Source: Rhizobium pisi (GTDB lineage Bacteria; Pseudomonadota; Alphaproteobacteria; Rhizobiales; Rhizobiaceae). Taken from it: a stretch of 64,000 nucleotides of DNA. The notes beneath the pieces are model-generated. The model was given only the letters and a program-made list of their open reading frames with translations, did not search any database and was not told where the DNA came from. The first letter of the stretch is position 1, and every line of letters begins with the position of its first letter. Made by a program: the position numbers and the translations under genes. The stretch spans positions 219,639 through 283,638 of the forward strand of contig NZ_RJJT01000009.1 of assembly GCF_003938655.1 (NCBI RefSeq), read 5' to 3'. Of this stretch, positions 28,327 to 40,264 are shown piece by piece.

Positions 28327-28487
28327 CTTCGCCCCAGCGGGGAGAAGTGCCGGAGCGATAGCGAGGCGATGAGGGGGTGAGCGGCAAAGCCGCGAATGCA
28401 CTGAGCGCAAGCGAAGGGCAATGGATGGCGTGCCGTGGAGCCCCCTCATCCGACCCTTCGGGCCACCTTCTCCCCGCTGGGGAGAAG
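28327..28487. repeat. Rhizobial intergenic inverted-repeat element
   Basis: CTTCGCCCC-AGC-GGGGAGAAG (28327-28347) and CTTCTCCCC-GCT-GGGGAGAAG (28467-28487) are near-palindromic ends. Inside them GATGAGGGGG (28369-28378) is mirrored by CCCCCTCATC (28441-28450). The layout is that of a 160-bp noncoding mosaic element (RIME-like). Fragments of it recur at 21600. It fills most of the gap between moaA and the methyltransferase gene. Confidence 0.7.
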
Positions 28488-28497
28488 GGGAAACCCC

Positions 28498-29292
28498 TCA
28501 CCCCGGCTTACGCGCACAAATCGCAAACCGATCCTGCACCATCCGCTCCAACCCGCGCAAAAACGGCATCTTGCGCGCCTGAGCCCAATGTATATCACCG
28601 AGCTTGCGATCAACGACAATATCCGTAAAGCCGGCCTCGCGCAGAAGATCGACCACCGCTTCCGCCGGCATCTCATTGGCGAAATGCACGCGCGAGCGGA
28701 TCTTCTGGTGCCGCGCCATCATCTCGGGCGACATGTGGCTCGCCGCCGGCTTGCCGGTTATCTCAGTCCAGAGCTTCTGCAGCCCCTTGACCCAGGTTTC
28801 CTTACCCATGTTGCCGTCGAGGATCAGCACCTTGCCACCCGGCTTCAGCACCGCGAACCATTCCTTGAAGGCGGAAGCCGGGTCGACCAGTGTCCAGACG
28901 AGATGCCGGTTGGTGATGGTGTCGTAGCTGTCCCTCGGCTCCATCGTGTTTTCGGCATCGCCGGACACGAAGCGGATATCGGTGCCGCGCTTCTTCGCCT
29001 TGGCGCGCGCCCGCGCGAGCATCGCGTCCGACCAGTCGAGGCCGGTGACCTTGAAGCCGGCATCGTTCATCAGATGCGAGATGACAGCAGTGCCGCAGGC
29101 GAGATCCAGGGCAGCGCGCCCCTGCCCCTCGCCGAGATGCTTTCGGATCAGCCGCTGCCAGCCCTTCCGCTCGGCCTCCGAAAAAATTTCATGGCCGACG
29201 CTCTGGTCGAAGGTTGCGGCTCTTTCCGACCAGAAGTCGCGGATTTCGTCGCGGATGGAGTAGTTCGTGTTCATGGAATTCATCGCAGGCAT
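28498..29292 (-). CDS. Class I SAM-dependent methyltransferase
   Basis: The 264-residue protein has a Rossmann-type SAM site: motif I ALDLACGTAVISH, an acidic end to strand 2 (TGLDWSDAM), and SGDAENTMEP. The post-motif LKPGGKVLILDG is typical of UbiE/small-molecule methyltransferases. Its substrate is unknown. It diverges from the iron ABC importer operon, and the TGA-N9-TCA box lies 44 bp from its start, so coregulation by iron is plausible. Alternative starts MNSMNT (29283) and MNTNYS (29274) are possible. Confidence 0.85.
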   Translation of the reverse strand: MPAMNSMNTNYSIRDEIRDFWSERAATFDQSVGHEIFSEAERKGWQRLIRKHLGEGQGRAALDLACGTAVISHLMNDAGFKVTGLDWSDAMLARARAKAKKRGTDIRFVSGDAENTMEPRDSYDTITNRHLVWTLVDPASAFKEWFAVLKPGGKVLILDGNMGKETWVKGLQKLWTEITGKPAASHMSPEMMARHQKIRSRVHFANEMPAEAVVDLLREAGFTDIVVDRKLGDIHWAQARKMPFLRGLERMVQDRFAICARKPG

Positions 29293-29335
29293 CCCGGCAT
29301 GGCATCAGTTTGGAAATGCTCTAAAACATATAACT

Positions 29336-29350
29336 TGATTCATAAAGTCA
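29336..29350. promoter_or_regulatory. Iron-responsive operator (RirA-type box)
   Basis: TGATTCATAAAGTCA fits the rhizobial iron-responsive operator TGA-N9-TCA. It lies 49 bp before the start of the periplasmic binding protein gene and 44 bp before the divergent methyltransferase start, in an AT-rich promoter region. RirA represses iron-uptake genes when iron is plentiful. The assignment is by motif and context. Confidence 0.7.
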
Positions 29351-29398
29351 TATTTCTTATGCCTGCGGAAATTATTCAGACCCCGGGGGAATTTCCAG

Positions 29399-30535
29399 AT
29401 GAATTTCGTGAAAATGCTCGCAGTCTCCGCGGCTGCGATTGCCGGCTTCATGCCGCTTTCGGCTTGGGCGCAGTCCTTCACCATCAAGGACGTCGCGGGC
29501 CGTGAAGTAACCTTCGACAAGCCGGTCGAGCGCGTGATCCTTGGGGAAGGCCGCATGCTCTACGCCGTCGCTCCGATCGAGAAGGAAGATCCCTTCGCCA
29601 AGATCGTCGGCTGGCGCAACGACCTCTGGACCACCGACAAGGATGGCTTCAACGCCTATGTCGAGAAGTTTCCGAAGGGCAAGGAACTGCCCTTCCTCGG
29701 TAACCTCACAGACGGCACAGTGCAGACCGAAACGGTCGTCAAGCTTCATCCCGATGTCATGCTGCTGCCGATCGGCAACAAGGCCGCCGCCGACGAGGTG
29801 AAGCTCGAGGAAATGCTCGGCGGCATCGGCGTCAAGATCGTCTATATCGATTTCCGCGAGCACATTCTCGCCAACACCGAGCCGAGCCTGAAGATCCTCG
29901 GCCAGATCTTCGGCCATGAGGACCGCGCCGAAGCCGTAGCAAGCTTCTGGAAAGAGCAGATGGCGCGCGTCACCGACAAGCTGAAGGCCGCCAATCCGCC
30001 GAAGCCGAATGTCTTCATGTATCGCGCCGCGGGCCTCGTCGAATGCTGCGGCACCTTCGGTCCCGACAATTTCGGCCTGATGGTCGATTGGGCCGGCGGC
30101 CACAATCTCGGCTCCGATTTCCTGCCGGGTTATACCGGCTCGATCAATGCCGAGCAGGTCGTCGCCTCCAATCCCGATGTCATCGTCGTCACCGGCTCCA
30201 ACTGGTGCGAGAGCAAGAACGCCAAGGACTTCGTGAATGTCGGCCCGAATGCCGCCGCCACCTTCGGCGACAGCCGCAAGGCGCTGAATGCGCTGATGGA
30301 AAATCCTGCCTTCACCGGCTCCAGGGCGGTTGCCGGCGGCAATGTCCATGCGATCTGGCACCAGTTCTATACCAGCCCATACCAGTTCGTCGCCGTGCAG
30401 CAGCTGGCCAAGTGGTTCCATCCGAACCTCTTTGCCGATCTCGATCCGGATGCCACCTTCAAGGAATTCCACGAGAAGTTCCTGCCGGTCGCCTATCAGC
30501 CGGGTTACTGGGTCGACGCCAAGGCGGGTGAGTAA
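29399..30535 (+). CDS. Iron-siderophore-type ABC transporter, periplasmic binding protein
   Basis: The 378-residue protein has a signal peptide (LAVSAAAIAGFMPLSAWA) and a class III (FepB/BtuF-like) binding fold, starting with FTIKDVAGREVTFDKPVERVI and containing HPDVMLLPIG and the late SNPDVIVVTG. It is longer than typical FepB. GGGGG precedes the ATG. A permease starts 8 bp after its stop and an ATPase follows, so the three genes form one importer. The upstream RirA-type box supports ferric siderophore or another iron chelate as ligand. Confidence 0.9.
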   Translation: MNFVKMLAVSAAAIAGFMPLSAWAQSFTIKDVAGREVTFDKPVERVILGEGRMLYAVAPIEKEDPFAKIVGWRNDLWTTDKDGFNAYVEKFPKGKELPFLGNLTDGTVQTETVVKLHPDVMLLPIGNKAAADEVKLEEMLGGIGVKIVYIDFREHILANTEPSLKILGQIFGHEDRAEAVASFWKEQMARVTDKLKAANPPKPNVFMYRAAGLVECCGTFGPDNFGLMVDWAGGHNLGSDFLPGYTGSINAEQVVASNPDVIVVTGSNWCESKNAKDFVNVGPNAAATFGDSRKALNALMENPAFTGSRAVAGGNVHAIWHQFYTSPYQFVAVQQLAKWFHPNLFADLDPDATFKEFHEKFLPVAYQPGYWVDAKAGE

Positions 30536-30542
30536 TTTAGCG

Positions 30543-31613
30543 ATGGCCGAGATCGCCGCACTATCGATCGAAGTGGAAGCCGGGAGGGAGCGCTACCGCG
30601 CTCTTGCCCGGCGCAAGCTGCTGATCCTTGCCGTCATGACGGCAGCCCTCTGCCTGTCCTTTGCCGTCGATCTCGCCTGGGGGCCGGCTCGCTACAGCCT
30701 CGGTGATGTTGTCGCCGCTCTCTTCGATCCGTCCTCGGTCTCGGATCAGGTGCGGGCCGTCGTCTGGAACATCCGCATGCCGGTCGCCGTGATGGCGATC
30801 GTCGTTGGCGCCTCGCTCTCCGTCGCCGGCGCGCAGATGCAGACGATCCTCGCCAATCCGCTCGCCAGCCCCTTCACGCTCGGCATCTCGGCCGCCGCAA
30901 GCTTCGGCGCGGCTCTTGCAATCGTCACCAGCGTCCCGCTTTTGCCTCTGGCAGCCGGCCTGCTCGTGCCGGTCAACGCCTTCGTCATGGCGTTGATCGC
31001 CACCCTCTTCATCCATTTCATCTCTCAGGCCCGCGGCGTCTCGGTGCAGACGGTGGTGCTGCTCGGCATCGCGCTTGTTTTCACGTTCAATGCGGCTCTC
31101 GCCTTCCTCCAATATCTCGCTTCCGAACAGGCGCTGTCGGCGGTTGTTTTCTGGACCATGGGCAGCCTTACCAAGGCCACCTGGCCGAAGATCTGGGTAA
31201 CGCTTGCCGTTCTCCTGATCGCCCTGCCGCTCTTTGCCCGCAACGCCTGGGCGCTGACCGCGATCCGCCTCGGCGAGGACAAGGCCGCAAGCTTCGGCGT
31301 CAACGTCCGCCGCATCCGGCTGGAAACCATGCTCGTCATCTCACTGCTTGCCGCAGTCCCCGTGAGCTTCGTCGGCACGATCGGTTTCGTCGGCCTCGTC
31401 GGGCCGCATATCGCGCGCATGATCCTCGGCGAGGACCAGCGCTTCTTCCTGCCTGGCTCGATCCTCTCGGGCGCCCTGCTGCTCTCGCTGACCTCGATCG
31501 TCTCGAAGTCGATCATCCCCGGCGTCGTCTTCCCGATCGGCATCATCACGGCGCTGGTCGGCGTGCCCTTCTTCTTCTCGCTCATCCTCTCGAACAGGAG
31601 CCGGTCATGGTAG
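30543..31613 (+). CDS. Iron-siderophore-type ABC transporter, FecCD family permease
   Basis: The 356-residue permease has about nine or ten membrane helices and FecCD signatures: VWNIRMPVAVMAIVVGASLSVAGAQMQ near residue 80, NPLASPFTLGIS, and the late FVGTIGFVGLVGPHIARMILG, which contacts the ATPase. The ATG at 30543 follows the binding protein stop by 8 bp, and the gene overlaps the ATPase start by 7 bp. One permease gene is present, so the channel should be a homodimer. Confidence 0.93.
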   Translation: MAEIAALSIEVEAGRERYRALARRKLLILAVMTAALCLSFAVDLAWGPARYSLGDVVAALFDPSSVSDQVRAVVWNIRMPVAVMAIVVGASLSVAGAQMQTILANPLASPFTLGISAAASFGAALAIVTSVPLLPLAAGLLVPVNAFVMALIATLFIHFISQARGVSVQTVVLLGIALVFTFNAALAFLQYLASEQALSAVVFWTMGSLTKATWPKIWVTLAVLLIALPLFARNAWALTAIRLGEDKAASFGVNVRRIRLETMLVISLLAAVPVSFVGTIGFVGLVGPHIARMILGEDQRFFLPGSILSGALLLSLTSIVSKSIIPGVVFPIGIITALVGVPFFFSLILSNRSRSW

Positions 31614-32359
31614 CGCTTCAGTTGCAGTCGGTCGGCGCCTATCACGGCCGCAAGCTCTTCGTCGAAGGTGTCACGACGCCTGTCATGACTTCAGGCGAGG
31701 TCGTGGCGGTGATCGGCCCGAACGCCGCCGGCAAGTCGACGCTCTTCAAGCGCATTACCGGCCTCCTTAGAGGCCCGGGTGACGTCGTCGTCGAAGGTTC
31801 GAAGGCGAAGAACGCCATCAGCTACATGCCGCAGGATACGTCGGCGAATGCGGTGCTGACCGTCTACGAATCCATCCTTCTCGCCCGCAAGCAGGGCCAA
31901 TCCTGGGCGGTCGGCGACAGCGACCTCCGCTTCATCGACGAGATCATGAGGGCGCTCGACATATCAGCCATCGCCTTCCGCGATCTCGGCGCGTTGTCCG
32001 GCGGCCAGCGCCAGCTCGTCTCGATCGCCCAAGCGCTCGTCCGCGAGCCCGAAATCATGCTGATGGACGAACCAACAAGCGCGCTCGACCTCCACCGCCA
32101 GGTCGAAGTCCTCGATTTCATGCGCCGCCAGGCCCGCGCCAAAGGCATGCTCGTCTTGATCGCCCTCCACGACCTCAACCAGGCGCTGCGCTTCGCCGAC
32201 AAAGTCCTCATCATCGCCAACGGCCGCATGCGCGCCTGCGGCGCCCCGGGGGATGTGGTCACTGCGGAGATGCTGCGGGAAATCTACAGGGTCGAGGCCC
32301 GGGTGGAGAAATGCTCGCTGGACCACGACCATGTAATTGTGGATGGGACGGCGCATTGA
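31607..32359 (+). CDS. Iron-siderophore-type ABC transporter, ATP-binding protein
   Basis: The 250-residue ATPase has Walker A GPNAAGKST, the signature LSGGQRQLVSIAQAL, Walker B IMLMDEPTSALD and the switch His in IALHDLNQAL, as in FepC/FhuC proteins. It begins inside the permease gene (ATGGTAG overlap), which indicates translational coupling. The C-terminus is His/Asp-rich (CSLDHDHVIVDGTAH), an unusual touch that might bind metal. Confidence 0.94.
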   Translation: MVALQLQSVGAYHGRKLFVEGVTTPVMTSGEVVAVIGPNAAGKSTLFKRITGLLRGPGDVVVEGSKAKNAISYMPQDTSANAVLTVYESILLARKQGQSWAVGDSDLRFIDEIMRALDISAIAFRDLGALSGGQRQLVSIAQALVREPEIMLMDEPTSALDLHRQVEVLDFMRRQARAKGMLVLIALHDLNQALRFADKVLIIANGRMRACGAPGDVVTAEMLREIYRVEARVEKCSLDHDHVIVDGTAH

Positions 32360-32401
32360 GGTTGGGCCTGATCATGTCGATGCCCGCAGCCTATCGCCCG
32401 C

Positions 32402-33169
32402 CTAGGTTCGGCTGATCGAAACCCCACCATCCGCCAGCATCGCCGTCCCCGTCACGAAGCTCGACAGGTCGGATGCCAGGAACAGTGCCGCATTGGCGAT
32501 CTCTTCCGGCTGCGCCATGCGTTTCAGCGCATGCAGACCGTTCACGAAAGCAAGTACTTCCGGCGTGGCATCAGGCGCGTTGGTGATGCTGGCGGGTGTG
32601 TCGGTGCCGCCGGGCAGCAGGGCGTTGACGCGGATGTTCCTGGAGGCGAGTTCGACGGCGAGCACCTGCACGAGACCGATCAATCCTGCCTTGCTGGCCG
32701 CATGAGCGCCCATGCCGGGCATGCCGGCGGTGTAGCCGACGAAAGTGGAGGTGAAGATCAGCGATCCGCCGCCCTCTCCCATCGCCGCCGACTGGTGCTT
32801 GGCGCCGAGAAAGGCGGCGGTCAGATTGATCTCGATCGTCTCGCGCCAGCCCTCCAGCGACAGGCCGGCGACCGGGCCCATCTCACCGAGGACGCCGGCT
32901 TTGTTGAAGGCGATATCGAGTCTGCCGAAGCGCGAGACTGCCGTCTCGACCAGCCGTTCCTGCAGTGACTCGTCCTTGACATCGCCTGATATGGCGACGG
33001 CTTGCCCGCCCTCCGCCTCGATCTCGGCGACGACGGCATCGAGCGCGTCCTCTCGCCGGCCGTTAATCACGAGCTTTGCGCCCTGCCGTGCAAAAACCTT
33101 CGCGGCCGCGCGGCCGATGCCGGAGCTTGCGCCGGTGACGATTGCGATCTTGTCGTTCAGAAGTGTCAT
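32402..33169 (-). CDS. SDR family oxidoreductase with His in place of the catalytic Tyr
   Basis: The 255-residue protein has the classical short-chain dehydrogenase layout: TGASSGIG at 13-20, NKAG at 89-92 (usually NNAG), a Ser at 141 (IFTSTFVGY) and a C-terminal MLADGG. The active-site YxxxK reads HAASK, so residue 156 is His (codon CAT at 32704-32702) while K160 remains. One base separates CAT from a Tyr codon. Activity is therefore doubtful, or the chemistry differs. GGAG precedes the ATG. It converges on the iron ATPase gene. Confidence 0.9.
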   Translation of the reverse strand: MTLLNDKIAIVTGASSGIGRAAAKVFARQGAKLVINGRREDALDAVVAEIEAEGGQAVAISGDVKDESLQERLVETAVSRFGRLDIAFNKAGVLGEMGPVAGLSLEGWRETIEINLTAAFLGAKHQSAAMGEGGGSLIFTSTFVGYTAGMPGMGAHAASKAGLIGLVQVLAVELASRNIRVNALLPGGTDTPASITNAPDATPEVLAFVNGLHALKRMAQPEEIANAALFLASDLSSFVTGTAMLADGGVSISRT

Positions 33170-33510
33170 GTCCGTTTCTCCTCTGTTGTGGAGGCATCTC
33201 AGATCTCAGACAAGCCGTGGCGCGGCCACCCGTTTCCCGCGCGGCAAACGAAAATCCACCCGTGGACAATGATTTCCGCCGCCGACCAGCCCGCGGCGGA
33301 AGGAGATCGAAAGCCTTCAGCGCCACGCCGGAATATCGGAATTCGCTTTGTAAAAACGGTGACTTGCCATGATCCCGGCTAGCACACCTAGCGTAACGTC
33401 AGCCCCATTGTGCGTTGCATCATCGATTTATCCCGGGTGTGACATTCATTCGATTCCCTTCATGTATCTTCCCGAATAAGAAGGGGCGCACTGGTAACGG
33501 GAATCTCTTC
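33170..33510. other. Intergenic region between SDR and EamA genes
   Basis: About 340 bp with no gene I can support. It must hold the divergent promoters of the SDR gene and of the EamA-mobA-mobB operon. No operator or repeat stands out. Confidence 0.4.
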
Positions 33511-34419
33511 ATGCCGCGGTCACGCAATACTGAGGGCGCCATCTATATGAGCATGGCGATGGCCGGCTTTTCCGCGAGCGACGCTCTTTCCAAATCGGTG
33601 GTCGCCCATATGAACGCCGGCGAGATCATGTTCCTGCGCGGTCTCTTCACCAGCCTGCTTGTCTATCTGATCGCCCGGCAGATGGGAGCGCTGCGCTCCT
33701 GGCGCACCATGCTGAAGCCGATCATCCTCCTCAGGATCATCTGCGAGATGCTGTCGGCCGTCACTTACATTACCGCCCTCGGCATGATGCCGATCGCCAA
33801 TGCCTCGGCAATCCTGCAGTCGCTGCCGCTGGTCGTCACCTTTGGCGCTGCGCTGTTCTTCCGCGAGCCGGTGGGCTGGCGGCGCTGGTCGGCGATTCTC
33901 GTCGGCCTCGTCGGCGTAATGATCATCATCCGCCCCGGCCCGGAAGGTTTCACCGCCGCCGCCCTCCTCTGCGTTGCCGCGGTACTGACGACGGCAGGCC
34001 GCGACCTGGCCACCCGATCGATCGACCCGGAGATTCCCTCGCTGATGATCACCGTCATCACCGCGACCTCCATCTCCTTCTTCGGCGCCTTGCTCATCCC
34101 CGTGCTCGGCGGCTGGCAGCCGGTCAGCACCACCTCGCTCGGGCATCTCCTGCTCGCCTCGGTGCTGGTGCTCGTCGGCTATCAGTCGGTCATCCTCGCC
34201 ATGCGCACCGGCGAGATCTCCTTCGTGGCACCCTTCCGCTATACCAGCCTGATCTTCTCCTCGCTGCTCGGCTTTTTCTTCTTCGCCGAAGTGCCGGACG
34301 GCTGGACGCTCGCCGGCGCCGCAATCGTCATCGCCTCCGGCCTCTATACGTTCTATCGTGAGGCCAAGCGCCGCGTGTCGCCGATTGCGCAGGAATCAGC
34401 GCCGCGCGCGCCGGTCTGA
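33511..34419 (+). CDS. EamA/DMT family transporter
   Basis: The 302-residue protein has ten hydrophobic segments arranged as two EamA repeats (about residues 10-140 and 155-285), as in drug/metabolite exporters of the inner membrane. The substrate is unknown. The ATG at 33511 gives the usual family length; the open frame extends about 32 codons upstream without similarity. mobA starts 21 bp downstream, so it is probably the first gene of a three-gene operon with molybdenum cofactor genes. Confidence 0.88.
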   Translation: MPRSRNTEGAIYMSMAMAGFSASDALSKSVVAHMNAGEIMFLRGLFTSLLVYLIARQMGALRSWRTMLKPIILLRIICEMLSAVTYITALGMMPIANASAILQSLPLVVTFGAALFFREPVGWRRWSAILVGLVGVMIIIRPGPEGFTAAALLCVAAVLTTAGRDLATRSIDPEIPSLMITVITATSISFFGALLIPVLGGWQPVSTTSLGHLLLASVLVLVGYQSVILAMRTGEISFVAPFRYTSLIFSSLLGFFFFAEVPDGWTLAGAAIVIASGLYTFYREAKRRVSPIAQESAPRAPV

Positions 34420-34440
34420 CGAAAGTTCCGAGGCAGGACG

Positions 34441-35070
34441 ATGGCTGAATTCTCGCTCGACAGGTCCGATATAGCAGGCGTGGTGCTCGCCGGCGGCCGC
34501 TCGCAGCGCATGGGCCGCGACAAGGCCGGCGTAATGCTCGGGGCCGAAAGCCTGCTCCGCCATGTGCTCGACCGGCTCTCGCCGCAGGTTTTTTCCGTTG
34601 CCGTCAATGCCGATGCCGCCGCCGAGGACGTGCCCGTCATTCCCGACCGTATTCCCGGCAAGGCCGGACCGATGGCCGGCATCCATGCGGCCATGACCTA
34701 TGCCGCCGGTTTTCCCGCCGTCACCCATGTCGTCACCGTCTCGGTCGATTGCCCGTTCTTCCCGGCCGATCTCGTCGCCCGGCTGGCGGCGGCGGTCGAG
34801 CGCCCGTCGCAGATCGCTATAGCGAGCTCCGAGGGCCGCAGCCATCCCGTCTTCGGTCTCTGGCCGGTGACGCTCGCCGCCGAGCTCGAAGCCTGGATCG
34901 CCACCGATGAAAAGCGCCGGGTGCGCGACTTCCTGTTACGGCATGACGTTACGGAAGTGTCGTTTCCGCTGCATCCGACCCGCGCCAGCCTGCTCGACCC
35001 TTTTTTCAACATCAACACGCCTGACGATCTCGTCGAGGCGGAACGCTGGCTGGAGGCCCTACGCGCATGA
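34441..35070 (+). CDS. mobA: Molybdenum cofactor guanylyltransferase
   Basis: The 209-residue enzyme joins GMP to molybdopterin, making the guanine dinucleotide form of the cofactor used by DMSO-reductase-type enzymes. The nucleotide-binding start is VLAGGRSQRMGRDKAGVMLG, and the metal Asp lies in VSVDCPFFPADL. The late FFNINTPDDL is typical of MobA. It overlaps mobB by four bases (ATGA). Confidence 0.93.
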   Translation: MAEFSLDRSDIAGVVLAGGRSQRMGRDKAGVMLGAESLLRHVLDRLSPQVFSVAVNADAAAEDVPVIPDRIPGKAGPMAGIHAAMTYAAGFPAVTHVVTVSVDCPFFPADLVARLAAAVERPSQIAIASSEGRSHPVFGLWPVTLAAELEAWIATDEKRRVRDFLLRHDVTEVSFPLHPTRASLLDPFFNINTPDDLVEAERWLEALRA

Positions 35071-35585
35071 CCGCACCGAAAGTCTTCGGCATCGCCGGCT
35101 GGAAAAACTCAGGCAAGACCGGGCTTGCCGTCCGGCTGGTGACCGAGTTCACCAGCCGCGGCTACAGGATCTCGACGATCAAGCATGCCCATCATGATTT
35201 CGACATCGACAAGGTCGGGGCCGACAGCTACCGCCATCGCCAGGCCGGCGCCCAAGAAGTCACCATCGTCTCCGGCACCCGCTACGCCATCATGCATGAG
35301 CTGCGCGGCGCTCCCGAACCTGAGTTCGAGGAAATCCTCGCCCGCCTCGCCCCCTGCGATCTCGTGCTGATCGAGGGCTACAAACGCGAGCCGATTCCGA
35401 AGATCGAGGCACGCCGCCTGGAAGCCGCCAATCGCGAACCGCTGGCACCAAGCGATCCCCACATCGCCGCCATCGCCGCCGATCATGCCGTTACGGACAC
35501 CACCCTGCCGGTCTTCGACCTCGATGACACCAAAGCCATCGCCGATTTCATCGCTGATATCGTCGGGCTTGATGTGACGGGATAG
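35067..35585 (+). CDS. mobB: Molybdopterin-guanine dinucleotide biosynthesis protein B
   Basis: The 172-residue GTP-binding protein supports MobA. The P-loop is GWKNSGKTGLAVRL, and the family-specific IKHAHHDFDIDKVGADSYRHRQAGA and VLIEGYKREPIPKIE follow. Translation is coupled to mobA through ATGA. No further gene follows on the strand for 320 bp. Confidence 0.93.
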   Translation: MTAPKVFGIAGWKNSGKTGLAVRLVTEFTSRGYRISTIKHAHHDFDIDKVGADSYRHRQAGAQEVTIVSGTRYAIMHELRGAPEPEFEEILARLAPCDLVLIEGYKREPIPKIEARRLEAANREPLAPSDPHIAAIAADHAVTDTTLPVFDLDDTKAIADFIADIVGLDVTG

Positions 35586-35906
35586 GCAGCCCCGAACGAA
35601 CCTCCACTGGCATGACAGGGAGCAAATGTTCCCGCCTATGTCTCCTCCCGGCTTTGCCGGTAGGCGGATGAGAGACTGAGCGCCGGCCGGGGATAACGAA
35701 CGTTCCAGAAGCATTCGTGAACTCCGCTCATAAGTGCATGCCGTTTCCACCCGCTATTCAAAGAACAGCAACGAACCTACTCTCCACCGCACTCGCAACC
35801 GGCCGGGAATGCAAAAGCGCGCCTTGGAAACGGCCATCGCGTTGGTCTAAAAACCGAGCGTTCTGGCCGCGCGCGACTGCTCACTCCCAACACAATCGGA
35901 GCACCC
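35586..35906. other. Intergenic region upstream of the MFS transporter
   Basis: About 320 bp. I see no gene with a ribosome site and family similarity here. The long frame that opens at 35717 is an overlap artefact of the MFS and LysR genes. A promoter for the MFS gene is expected. Confidence 0.4.
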
Positions 35907-38029
<2,123 letters not shown>

Positions 38030-38114
38030 TCATGAATCCCTCTCATAGGTTCTTGCCGTTTATACCATCTAATCGAAATCGAGCCCACGCGCTAAATACG
38101 CTGTCATGACGGGC

Positions 38115-38161
38115 GGACGTGTCCTGCCCGAGCGGACATGCCCGCCCAATCGGACGCGTCC
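38115..38161. promoter_or_regulatory. Three phased GGAC-NN-GYCC-type repeats
   Basis: GGACGTGTCC (38115-38124), GGACATGCCC (38134-38143) and GGACGCGTCC (38152-38161) repeat at 19- and 18-bp spacing between the divergent LysR and cupin genes. The first and third are near-perfect palindromes. They may be operator sites; the sequence lacks a clear T-N11-A LysR box, so the binder is uncertain. Confidence 0.4.
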
Positions 38162-38190
38162 GCGCCGCGCGACATTTGAAAGGACGACAC

Positions 38191-39580
<1,390 letters not shown>

Positions 39581-39585
39581 TAAAG

Positions 39586-39615
39586 GAAGCGGCCGCCGTC
39601 ATTTGCGGCCGCTTC
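39586..39615. terminator. Strong hairpin between AKR and GST genes
   Basis: GAAGCGGCCGC (39586-39596) pairs perfectly with GCGGCCGCTTC (39605-39615) across an eight-base loop. It lies between the convergent ends of the AKR (+) and GST (-) genes. The T-tract is short. Confidence 0.7.
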
Positions 39616-39628
39616 TTCACCGGTCGCA

Positions 39629-40264
39629 TTATTTCCTGGGGGCCGGCGCGTTCTCCTGAAAAGCCGGTATCGTCTCGAGCTTCGCGACGATCTCCGCGAT
39701 ATGAGGCCACCTTGCGAGATCGAAGCCCAGCCGCCGGGCGCTGATCGCCTGCGGGAAGAGGAAGATGTCGGCAATGCCGGGCCGGTCGCCGACGGCATAA
39801 GCCCCTTGCCTGCGGCCGGCGATCATCGTCTCGACCGCGGCCATGCCCTCGCCGACCCAGTGACGGCTCCAGGCGGCAATGGCATCGGCATCGGCCTGGA
39901 AGGCGGCGCGCAGATGCAGGCCGATCCGCGGCGGCAGCAGCGCGTGGATCTCGGCGGCGATTGCCAGCGCGATGGAGCGGGCATGCGCCCTGTCTTCAGC
40001 CGTATCGGGCAGCAGCGGCGGCTCAGGCTGAACCTCATCGAGATATTCGACGATCGCCAGCGACTGGGTGATGAGCACGCCGCCATCCGTCAGCAAGGCC
40101 GGCACTAGCCCCTGCGGGTTGACGCTGCGATATCCGGCCTGCCGGCTCTCGGCCTCTTCGCCGAGAATGGTGACCGGCAGCGCTTCCGCCGTCAGTCCCT
40201 TCAGGGCAAGCGCGATCCGGACTCTCGATGTCGCCGAGGAAATTTCGTTCTGATAGAGTTTCAC
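39629..40264 (-). CDS. maiA: Zeta-class glutathione S-transferase, maleylacetoacetate isomerase-like
   Basis: The 211-residue protein has an N-terminal thioredoxin-fold domain (KLYQNEISSATSRVRIALALKG, whose Ser region binds glutathione; NPQGLVPALL; the QSLAIVEYLDE motif) and a helical C-terminal domain. Zeta GSTs isomerise maleylacetoacetate in tyrosine breakdown or related ring-cleavage products. The start is a GTG at 40264 behind GGGAGAAAG, overlapping the stop of the small upstream gene (GTGA). The longer frame to 40471 is not GST-like. Confidence 0.85.
   Translation of the reverse strand: MKLYQNEISSATSRVRIALALKGLTAEALPVTILGEEAESRQAGYRSVNPQGLVPALLTDGGVLITQSLAIVEYLDEVQPEPPLLPDTAEDRAHARSIALAIAAEIHALLPPRIGLHLRAAFQADADAIAAWSRHWVGEGMAAVETMIAGRRQGAYAVGDRPGIADIFLFPQAISARRLGFDLARWPHIAEIVAKLETIPAFQENAPAPRK

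Noticed and set aside
28147..28500. Candidate CRISPR array
   Set aside because: Repeats are inverted palindromes, not equally spaced direct repeats with spacers, and no cas gene is present.
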